From Candidatus Dadabacteria bacterium RIFCSPHIGHO2_12_FULL_53_21 (lineage in GTDB: Bacteria > Desulfobacterota_D > UBA1144 > Nemesobacterales > UBA2774), in the NCBI GenBank assembly GCA_001775255.1, contig MFCJ01000083.1, positions 1-7,240 of the forward strand: a stretch of 7,240 bases of DNA. Reading direction: 5' to 3'. Under the pieces are notes generated by a model. The model was given only the letters and a program-made list of their open reading frames with translations. It searched no databases and was not told where the DNA came from. Both the position numbers and the translations under genes were made by a program. Of the stretch, positions 1-5,180 are shown piece by piece. Positions within the stretch are counted from its first letter, which is position 1, and each line of letters starts with the position of its first letter.

Positions 1-1139
1 AGTTCCCCGTCGAAGCTACACTATCCGGTTTCGAGATTGGAAGCGCACGCTTCTACACGCTGATTTTGCGGAACGTGAACGAGAAGCTCCTTGCGGAGAA
101 GAAGATCAGGTCTCTGACGCTGGAATCGGAATATTTGAAAGAGGAATTGAAATCCCTCACGGAATCAGAGGGCATAATCGGTGACAGCGAGCCTCTCAAG
201 AGGGTCCTCGAAGACGTGAAGAGGGTCGCCGGCACCGAAGCGACTGTTTTGATCCTCGGCGAAACAGGCACGGGGAAGGAGCTCATAGCCAGGTCTATCC
301 ACTCGACAAGCCGCCGCTCTGACAAGCCCTTCGTTAAAGTGAACTGCCCGGCAATACCCACGAACCTGATCGAAAGCGAACTCTTCGGACACGAAAGGGG
401 CGCTTTCACCGGAGCTACGAACAAGAGAGAGGGACGGTTCTCAGTCGCCGACGGAGGGACGATCTTCCTCGACGAAATAGGCGAGCTTTCCATAGACCTG
501 CAATCCAAGCTCCTGCGAGTGCTTCAGGAAGGTGAGTTCGAGCCTGTAGGCAGCTCCAAAACTGTCAAAGTAAATGTCCGGGTGATAGCCGCGACGAACC
601 GGGACCTGTTAAAAGAGATCGACGAGGGGCGGTTCAGAGAAGACCTCTACTACAGGCTTAATGTATTTCAAATCGAGCTCCCCCCGCTCAGGGAACGCGC
701 AGGGGATATAGGAAAACTGGCAAGCGCATTCATGGACAAATATTCGAAGAGAAACGGGATCGCCCTGAATCCGCTTTCCGAAGCGGACCTCGCGCGTCTC
801 AAATCGTATCCCTGGCCGGGAAATATCAGAGAGCTTCAAAATGTAATAGAGCGTGCGGTCATAACAGCGACTGACGGCAGATTGGATCTCGAAAGGGCGC
901 TGCCCGCCTCCCGTAATAATATAGTAACCGGCCTGGACCCGGGTCCGGCGGACGATGCAACTCAGGTGCTTTCCGACAAGGAATTAAGAGAGCTGGAAAG
1001 AAAAAATATTGTGCGCGCCCTTGAAAAGGCAGATTGGAAAGTAGCCGGCAAGAATGGCGCCGCCGCAATTCTCGGCATACCTACGTCTACGCTCAATTCG
1101 AAAATAAAGTCTTTCGGCATAGACGTACCCTCCAAATAA
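1..1139 (+). CDS. Sigma-54-dependent transcriptional activator (PAS-AAA+-Fis-type HTH), 5' end outside window
   Basis: This is an enhancer-binding protein that hydrolyses ATP to remodel sigma-54 RNA polymerase. The reading frame is open from nt 3, so the gene begins upstream; the TTG at 66 is internal. The first ~26 codons (FPVEATLSGFEIG... then LILRNVNEK) look like the end of a PAS sensor domain, followed by a charged coiled-coil linker to about nt 165. The AAA+ domain has Walker A GETGTGKE (258-281), the sigma-54-contacting GAFTGA loop (399-416), Walker B GGTIFLDE (about 454-477) and the FREDLYYRL arginine-finger region (about 633-659). A Fis-type helix-turn-helix (about 1030-1125, NGAAAILGIPTSTLNSKIKSFGI) ends the protein. 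The HTH resembles FhlA-like regulators. The GAFTGA motif shows it can activate sigma-54 promoters, and a perfect one lies 140 bp past its stop, so it probably controls the next gene. The ligand sensed is unknown because the N-terminus is missing. Confidence 0.95.
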   Translation, partial: FPVEATLSGFEIGSARFYTLILRNVNEKLLAEKKIRSLTLESEYLKEELKSLTESEGIIGDSEPLKRVLEDVKRVAGTEATVLILGETGTGKELIARSIHSTSRRSDKPFVKVNCPAIPTNLIESELFGHERGAFTGATNKREGRFSVADGGTIFLDEIGELSIDLQSKLLRVLQEGEFEPVGSSKTVKVNVRVIAATNRDLLKEIDEGRFREDLYYRLNVFQIELPPLRERAGDIGKLASAFMDKYSKRNGIALNPLSEADLARLKSYPWPGNIRELQNVIERAVITATDGRLDLERALPASRNNIVTGLDPGPADDATQVLSDKELRELERKNIVRALEKADWKVAGKNGAAAILGIPTSTLNSKIKSFGIDVPSK

Positions 1140-1167
1140 TCAAATCCTGATAAATATCATGAGATCC

Positions 1168-1182
1168 CGCTATTTCATAGCG
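1168..1182. repeat. Perfect inverted repeat CGCTAT-TTC-ATAGCG, possible activator site
   Basis: This is a 6-bp perfect inverted repeat with a 3-bp spacer, 29 bp after the activator's stop codon and centred about 130 bp upstream of the predicted sigma-54 start point. That distance is typical of enhancer sites bound by sigma-54 activators. No T-run follows, so it is not an obvious terminator. Binding by the adjacent regulator is an inference. Confidence 0.4.
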
Positions 1183-1202
1183 AGAAATCGCCGGAAGCGA
1201 AA

Positions 1203-1220
1203 ATCCGCTGCCGGGCGGAT
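1203..1220. repeat. Inverted repeat ATCCGC-N6-GCGGAT, possible activator site
   Basis: This is a perfect 6-bp inverted repeat with a 6-bp spacer, centred about 93 bp upstream of the predicted sigma-54 start point. Its half-sites differ in sequence from the repeat at 1168-1182, so the two are not obviously sites for the same protein. A related direct repeat (AGCGA(G)AAATC) occurs at 1179-1189 and 1196-1205. The role is inferred from position only. Confidence 0.3.
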
Positions 1221-1251
1221 GATAGCACTCGATTCATAACCCGCTTTAATC

Positions 1252-1266
1252 ACGGACAATATCCGT
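1252..1266. repeat. Inverted repeat ACGGA-N5-TCCGT upstream of the sigma-54 promoter
   Basis: This is a 5-bp perfect inverted repeat ending 12 bp before the -24 element. It is close enough to the promoter to be a binding site for an accessory or repressing protein. Its short arms mean it could also be chance. Confidence 0.25.
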
Positions 1267-1278
1267 AAAATAACCCTT

Positions 1279-1294
1279 TGGCACGCCTGTTGCA
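1279..1294 (+). promoter_or_regulatory. Sigma-54 (-24/-12) promoter
   Basis: TGGCACG, four bases, then TTGCA matches the canonical sigma-54 consensus at every conserved base. The invariant GG (1280-1281) and GC (1292-1293) are separated by the required 10 bases. Taking C1293 as -12 puts the start of transcription near 1305, giving a leader of about 29 nt that includes the ribosome-binding site GGAGG (1321-1325). It lies between a sigma-54 activator gene and the small exported-protein gene, in the orientation of the latter. Confidence 0.92.
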
Positions 1295-1333
1295 CTTATA
1301 TCACTGCAAATAAATCAAACGGAGGTAAGTGCA

Positions 1334-1594
1334 ATGAAGAAGTTAATCGCAGTCACGGTATTAGGGTTATCGCTCGGTTTTTCGGCCCTTTCATACGCTT
1401 CAGACTATATGGACCTTTACACCGGCGGTCCCGCGGTCAATGAAGTGAAGAGTGCGGCGAAAGGCGGGGAAGTAGAGACGAGCCCGATGAGCTTCTACCT
1501 GAGCCCTGTCAAAGTTCATGATAACGAAACTTTGACCAGGGTTGAGGGGACGGACGATGAGAATACCCTTCTCGTGTTCGGCGTCGGGATTTAA
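1334..1594 (+). CDS. Small exported protein of unknown function, 86 aa
   Basis: I do not recognise this protein. The N-terminus is a classical Sec signal peptide: MKK, a hydrophobic core (residues 4-19) and an S-Y-A cleavage site after residue 22. The mature product is about 64 residues, acidic (11 Asp/Glu against 4 Lys/Arg), lacks cysteine and ends in a short hydrophobic, probably beta-forming tail (TLLVFGVGI). It has no lipobox and no second membrane segment, so it should be periplasmic or released. The start is secure: GGAGG at 1321-1325 sits 8 nt before the ATG, directly downstream of a perfect sigma-54 promoter. That promoter and strong ribosome-binding site suggest tightly controlled but high expression. 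The neighbouring sigma-54 activator is the likely regulator. The methyltransferase gene 83 bp downstream may be in the same transcript. It is real as a gene, with unknown function. Confidence 0.85.
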   Translation: MKKLIAVTVLGLSLGFSALSYASDYMDLYTGGPAVNEVKSAAKGGEVETSPMSFYLSPVKVHDNETLTRVEGTDDENTLLVFGVGI

Positions 1595-1606
1595 CGGTAC
1601 AATAAA

Positions 1607-1642
1607 GGGGAGGGAGTCAAATACGAATAAGGCTCCCGCCCC
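1607..1642 (+). terminator. GC-rich hairpin between small exported protein and methyltransferase (possible partial terminator)
   Basis: GGGGAGGGAG (1607-1616) pairs with CTCCCGCCCC (1633-1642) with one A/G mismatch and a 16-nt loop. No T-run follows, so it is a poor intrinsic terminator. It could instead protect the 3' end of the upstream message, or cause partial termination so that the small protein is made in excess over the methyltransferase. Confidence 0.5.
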
Positions 1643-1677
1643 CTGGTTATAGAAATCAATTTAAAAGGAGAAAAGTC

Positions 1678-2499
1678 ATGAGCGTCATACCAAATATAGA
1701 TACAATCAAATCCAGAATGAGAGATGCATGGAATGCGGGGGACTACGGTAAATTTGCAGCCTATATGGAACCAGGGGCTCAGGAGATAATGAATGGATGG
1801 CGTATACCGCAGGGACTGAGCCTGCTCGATGTAGCCTGCGGAACAGGACAGATATCCATCCTTGCTTCCATGGCGGGTATAAATGCTTCCGGCGTCGACA
1901 TCGCGTCTAATTGGATTGCGGTCGCCCGGGGACGCGCAAAAAGGGAAGGGCTGGATGCAAAGTTCGACGAAGGGGACGCCGAGTGTCTGCCGTATCCGGA
2001 CGGATCATTCGATGTCGTCGCGACACTTGTAGGCGCCATGTTCGCCCCGCAGCCCGAAAAAGTGGCCCAGGAATTTATCAGGGTTTGCAAGCCGGGAGGC
2101 AGGATGCTGATGGTTAACTGGACCCCCGAAGGGTTTGTCGGACAAATGTTCAAGACCCTCGGCAGATACGTTCCGCCCCCGTCCGATGTGCCTTCACCCC
2201 TCCTCTGGGGCAACGAAGAGATCGTTAAAGAACGTTTCGGCTATTCGGTAAGTCATATGATACTGACGAAGAAGATCTATCCTCTATGGGATTATCCTTT
2301 TGATGTGCCGGAGGTCGTTCAATTCTTCTTCGATAACTATGGACCTATGAATAAAGCGATAAATGCGCTGGACGAAACGGGAGGGAAATTACTCAGGAAA
2401 GATTTGGAGAAGGTCTTCTCGGACTTCAATATCGCGGAAAACGGCACGACTACGCTTTTCAGTGAATACCTGGAAGTGGATGCGTTTAAAAAGCAGTAA
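1678..2499 (+). CDS. Class I SAM-dependent methyltransferase (Methyltransf_11/UbiE-like), 273 aa
   Basis: This protein transfers a methyl group from S-adenosylmethionine; the acceptor cannot be told from sequence. The Rossmann-fold motifs are clear: motif I LLDVACGTG (residues 49-57), the acidic loop GVDIA (72-76) that holds the SAM ribose, GDAECLPYPDGSFDVV (99-114), and CKPGGRMLMVNW (137-148). A helical N-terminal cap (1-40) and a C-terminal part rich in aromatic residues (about 165-273) probably form the acceptor site. It has no signal peptide, so it is cytoplasmic. AAAAGGAG ends 7 nt before the ATG. No promoter is obvious in the 83 bp upstream, so transcription probably comes from the sigma-54 promoter at 1279, past the hairpin at 1607-1642. 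UbiE/MenG-type quinone methyltransferases share these motifs, but they usually lie with other quinone genes, absent here, so I do not assign that role. Confidence 0.88.
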   Translation: MSVIPNIDTIKSRMRDAWNAGDYGKFAAYMEPGAQEIMNGWRIPQGLSLLDVACGTGQISILASMAGINASGVDIASNWIAVARGRAKREGLDAKFDEGDAECLPYPDGSFDVVATLVGAMFAPQPEKVAQEFIRVCKPGGRMLMVNWTPEGFVGQMFKTLGRYVPPPSDVPSPLLWGNEEIVKERFGYSVSHMILTKKIYPLWDYPFDVPEVVQFFFDNYGPMNKAINALDETGGKLLRKDLEKVFSDFNIAENGTTTLFSEYLEVDAFKKQ

Positions 2500-2517
2500 C
2501 AGGATTGGATTGGAGTG

Positions 2518-2543
2518 AGCGGCCTCGATCTAGGGGGGCCGCT
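2518..2543 (+). terminator. Hairpin after methyltransferase gene, probable terminator
   Basis: AGCGGCCTC (2518-2526) pairs with GGGGCCGCT (2535-2543): nine pairs including one G-U, with an 8-nt loop, 19 nt after the methyltransferase stop. The following TTCAGGTTT is only weakly U-rich, so termination may be incomplete. It marks the end of the sigma-54 unit. Confidence 0.55.
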
Positions 2544-2570
2544 TCAGGTTTAAGAGTAATTGGTTACAAT
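2543..2570 (+). promoter_or_regulatory. Possible sigma-70 promoter for the replication gene pair
   Basis: A good -10 hexamer TACAAT (2565-2570) lies 16 bp after a weak -35 TTCAGG (2543-2548, 3 of 6). Transcription would start near 2577, giving either a nearly leaderless message for the ATG at 2583 or an ordinary leader for the ATG at 2652. The -35 overlaps the last base of the terminator stem. Confidence 0.35.
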
Positions 2571-2582
2571 AAAATACGACCC

Positions 2583-3230
2583 ATGGGCAGCGGCTCCGAG
2601 TATATAAAAGAAATAGAATCGTATTTTCTGACGCTGGCAGGGGAGGGGATCATGCTCTCCCCTATCGACTACAGCCTCATTCAGGAATGGAAAAAGCGTC
2701 AAGTACCCAAGGAAGTCGTCCTCAAGGGCATAAACAAGGCGTTCTCGGAGACCGGTACGAAGTCGAAGGGCGCCGGTGTCCCCCCGAAGAGCCTCAAACA
2801 CTGCGTAAGCTACGTGGAGAAGTGCATCGAGGAATACGGCCCTCCGGTCAGGGAAAGGAAATCGAAGCGGGAGTCCCGGCCCGGAGGCGCGGATGCGGAA
2901 GTGCCGGAGAGGCTCGAACGGTTCATACACGATGCTAAGAACCAGGCCCTCAGGGACTATTATATAAAGCTCCGGAAGATGGTCCTCGGCCTCGACAAAG
3001 CGGGCGGCGCTAATAACATTTCAGTGATCATGGGTCTCGAGAAAGAGTCTCTCGAAGAGTTTTTCCGCGGACTCCCCGATAAAGAGAGGGAAAAAATCAG
3101 CATTGAGGCGGAGGAGATGATAAAACAGAGGGCGCGCTACATGACGAAGGGCGCGTATGACGAGAGCCTCGTCTCCTTCAGGAACGAGATTCTCGGAAAA
3201 AAGTACGGAATAAAGTGTATAATCTCCTGA
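2583..3230 (+). CDS. DnaD-like replication-associated protein, 215 aa (tentative)
   Basis: This is probably an accessory replication-initiation protein acting with the ATPase encoded 7 bp downstream. Residues ~1-90 are helical with the pattern LSPIDYSLIQEWKKRQVPKEVVLKGINKAF, then KSLKHCVSYVEKCIEEYG. This layout (helix, W, alternating helices, Y-x-x-x-I closing helix) recalls the DnaD/DnaB C-terminal helical domain of Gram-positive primosome and phage replisome organisers; this is pattern recognition, not a proven match. A basic, disordered-looking linker (about 90-110) leads to a charged helical C-terminal region. The start is uncertain. ATG 2583 keeps an amphipathic N-terminal helix (EYIKEIESYFLTLAGEG) but lacks a Shine-Dalgarno. 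The in-frame ATG 2652 has GGAGG at 2642-2646 and would shorten the protein by 23 residues. The frame stays open upstream to a TTG at 2505, but that extension would cross the terminator hairpin and is rejected. Confidence 0.75.
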   Translation: MGSGSEYIKEIESYFLTLAGEGIMLSPIDYSLIQEWKKRQVPKEVVLKGINKAFSETGTKSKGAGVPPKSLKHCVSYVEKCIEEYGPPVRERKSKRESRPGGADAEVPERLERFIHDAKNQALRDYYIKLRKMVLGLDKAGGANNISVIMGLEKESLEEFFRGLPDKEREKISIEAEEMIKQRARYMTKGAYDESLVSFRNEILGKKYGIKCIIS

Positions 3231-3237
3231 ACGCCAT

Positions 3238-4068
3238 ATGAAGATGACGAAGAACAAGGGAACCGTCGGCTGTGACGACTGTCACTGGTCGGGGTTCGTC
3301 GTAAAGAATAAAGGGAATTTCGCGGCGGCCGCCCTCTGCGCATGCGTCATCGAATGCCGGGAGTGCGGGGGGACGGGGAATGTGCTTTTAACGAACGAGA
3401 AGGGCTATTCGTATATCTCTCCGTGCCCGTTCTGCGGGGTCGTCAGGAGAAACGTCAGGCTCTACAATATTGCCGGCATTCCGGCCAAGTATTCACACGT
3501 GCTCCAGGTGGACGCCGGTCTCGTGCCCACCCATATCAACAGGCACCTGCAGATGGCGCTCAAATATGCGAAGGAGGAGTTCGTAAAGAAGTACCCGACG
3601 AAGAAAGGGTTCCTGCTCATGGGCCCGTCGGGTCTGGGCAAGACCCATCTCGCTGTGGGCACCATAGCGGAGCTCACCCTTTCCCACGGCGTTAAGTGCA
3701 TGTTCAAGGACTTCTTTTACCTCCTTTCGGAGCTGAAGCAGGCCTATTCGGAAGGGACCCCCGAGAACGAGGTCATAATGCCGCTCATAGAGACCGAGGT
3801 GCTCGTTATAGACGAGCTCGGCAAGGGGAGGAGCAACGAATGGGAGCTCAACATATTGGACCAGCTAATATCGAAACGGTATAACGCCTCGAAGCGGACA
3901 CTGATAACTACGAACTATGTCACCAGGGAGATCGCGAAAGAGACCGGCCATTCGGACGAGATTCTGGAGGTGAGGGTAGGGGAGCGTATTGCCTCCCGTC
4001 TTTTCGAGATGTGCGAGCCGATCCACCTCGAGGGCAGGGATTACAGGAAAGAGAAAAAGAAAGTCTAG
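3238..4068 (+). CDS. DnaC/DnaI-type AAA+ ATPase with zinc-binding N-terminus (putative helicase loader), 276 aa
   Basis: This is an ATPase of the DnaC/IstB clade that most likely loads the replicative helicase. The N-terminal 70 residues carry eight cysteines in paired form: C12/C15, C34/C36, C40/C43 (CRECGGTG, DnaJ-like) and C63/C66. This suggests two zinc sites. The AAA+ core has Walker A GPSGLGKT (129-136), Walker B VLVIDE (188-193), sensor 1 TTN (224-226) and the clade's GERIASRLFEMCEPI arginine-finger helix (248-262). IstB transposition helpers share the core, but no transposase is nearby and they lack such a cysteine-rich head. DnaI, the Gram-positive loader, also has an N-terminal zinc domain and works with DnaD, which matches the gene upstream. 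No Shine-Dalgarno precedes ATG 3238 (an alternative ATG is at 3244), so translation is probably coupled to the upstream gene. Its stop interlocks with the convergent deacetylase gene. Confidence 0.9.
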   Translation: MKMTKNKGTVGCDDCHWSGFVVKNKGNFAAAALCACVIECRECGGTGNVLLTNEKGYSYISPCPFCGVVRRNVRLYNIAGIPAKYSHVLQVDAGLVPTHINRHLQMALKYAKEEFVKKYPTKKGFLLMGPSGLGKTHLAVGTIAELTLSHGVKCMFKDFFYLLSELKQAYSEGTPENEVIMPLIETEVLVIDELGKGRSNEWELNILDQLISKRYNASKRTLITTNYVTREIAKETGHSDEILEVRVGERIASRLFEMCEPIHLEGRDYRKEKKKV

Positions 4069-5099
4069 AACTCCCAGTGCGCTGAATAATCCTTCTTAAC
4101 CCTGTCTATTATAAGGTCCGCCCCCGTAGGTTCTTGGGGGGAATCGTATGACGAGCGTTTCTTGTCGAGCAGCTCTTCGAGCACTTCCTTGGTCGATATC
4201 CAGAGGCCGTCCAGGTTGTAGCCCCCTTCCAGTATGAATACGATTTTCCCTCCCGAATATTTATCCGCCGCGTCCGTGAGGAACCTGGTCATCTTCGCGA
4301 ACCCTTCGGGCGTAACCTTCATACCCCCGAGCGGGTCGTCGTAAAATGTGTCGAACCCCGCCGAAACCAGTATGAATTCGGGCTTGTACTGGTCTATGAC
4401 CGGGCCCAGTATTTCGTTGAATATTTTGATGTACTCGTTATCCCCCATCCCCGGGGGCAGCGGCACGTTCACCGTATATCCCTTGCCCTCTCCGTTCCCC
4501 GTTTCGGACGGCCCCCCCGTGCCCGGGTAGTATGGGTATTGGTGTGTCGAGAAATAAAGGACCTTGGACGTGTCGTAGAACATGTGCTGTGTTCCGTTTC
4601 CGTGGTGGAGGTCCCAGTCGACGATTAGCACTCGTTCGAACCCCTTTACCTCCGTCAGGTATGCGCCCCCGACTGCGGCGTTGTTAAAGAGGCAGAAGCC
4701 CATGGGCCTGTCTGCTTCCGCATGGTGGCCCGGAGGCCTCACGAGGGGGAAAGCCCTGTCGACCTCGCCCGCGAGCACGCTGTCTATCGAGGACAGCATC
4801 CCGCCCGCCGCCCTCACGGCGGCGTCGAACGAGACCGGGCACGTGGACGTGTCGGCGTCGAGGAATACCTTCGGCTTTCCTTTGGTGGACGCCATTCTGT
4901 CGTAGTGCTCGGGTGTGTGCACGAGTGTGATTTCCTCTTTCGATGCGTCACGCGGGGCGATCTTCGATACCTCGTCGAGGAGCCCCGTATGTTTCATCAT
5001 GTCGATGATGGCGAGGAGCCTCTCCTGGGATTCGGGGTGCCCGAACCCGTTGTCATGATCCACATAGAGTTTATCCAGAACGATACCGACTTTCCGCAT
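4065..5099 (-). CDS. Histone deacetylase family protein (class II type, AcuC/acetylpolyamine-amidohydrolase superfamily), 344 aa
   Basis: This is a zinc amidohydrolase that removes acetyl groups from lysine side chains, polyamines or other amides; in bacteria the substrate is usually unknown. All catalytic elements are present: the HPE-x-x-ERL substrate-loop motif (21-28), tandem histidines in RPPGHH (H125, H126), GFCLFNN (134-140), zinc ligands D163 and H165 in DWDLHHGNGT, D250 in SAGFD, and the transition-state tyrosine Y294 in EGGY. Length and motif spelling fit class II-like bacterial enzymes. It has no signal peptide. ATG 5099 is preferred over an in-frame TTG at 5105 because the family begins close to the RKVGIVLD strand; AAGGA lies 10 nt upstream of this ATG. 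It follows folC on the same strand, 81 bp beyond that stop and past a terminator hairpin, so expression may need its own promoter, which I cannot see clearly. Its TAG overlaps the TAG of the convergent ATPase gene. Confidence 0.93.
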   Translation of the reverse strand: MRKVGIVLDKLYVDHDNGFGHPESQERLLAIIDMMKHTGLLDEVSKIAPRDASKEEITLVHTPEHYDRMASTKGKPKVFLDADTSTCPVSFDAAVRAAGGMLSSIDSVLAGEVDRAFPLVRPPGHHAEADRPMGFCLFNNAAVGGAYLTEVKGFERVLIVDWDLHHGNGTQHMFYDTSKVLYFSTHQYPYYPGTGGPSETGNGEGKGYTVNVPLPPGMGDNEYIKIFNEILGPVIDQYKPEFILVSAGFDTFYDDPLGGMKVTPEGFAKMTRFLTDAADKYSGGKIVFILEGGYNLDGLWISTKEVLEELLDKKRSSYDSPQEPTGADLIIDRVKKDYSAHWEF

Positions 5100-5128
5100 A
5101 TTCAATCAATCCTTTTTTAACGTGGAGT

Positions 5129-5176
5129 AAAAAAAGGCTAGCATAGTATCAGCTTTTAGACAAAGCGGATACTATG
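5129..5176 (-). terminator. Intrinsic terminator of folC
   Basis: Beginning 5 nt past the folC stop, CATAGTATC (5142-5150) pairs with GATACTATG (5168-5176). The stem continues after one A/G mismatch with GCTTT (5152-5156) and AAAGC (5162-5166), closing a 5-nt loop. Read on the minus strand, the hairpin is followed by six bases and then seven Ts (5135-5129). The 6-nt gap before the T-run is longer than ideal, so some readthrough into the deacetylase gene is possible. Confidence 0.7.
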
Positions 5177-5180
5177 TCAT

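Noticed and set aside
66..68. TTG as start of the sigma-54 activator
   Set aside because: The frame is open to the window edge and the preceding codons read as the end of a PAS domain, so the true start is upstream.
53..508. 151-codon minus-strand open frame under the sigma-54 activator gene
   Set aside because: It lies opposite an unmistakable AAA+ coding frame, shows no domain pattern, and is best read as a shadow.
2505..2582. Upstream extension of the DnaD-like gene to a TTG start
   Set aside because: The extension would translate the terminator hairpin (2518-2543) and promoter region, and the resulting residues look non-coding.
3218..3223. Perfect TATAAT just before the helicase-loader gene
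   Set aside because: No acceptable -35 lies 16-18 bp upstream and there is no TG-N extension; the 7-bp gap favours co-transcription with the upstream gene.
3238..4068. ATPase gene as an IstB transposition helper of an IS21-type element
   Set aside because: No istA-like transposase or terminal repeats are nearby, and the cysteine-rich N-terminus and DnaD-like neighbour fit a helicase loader better.
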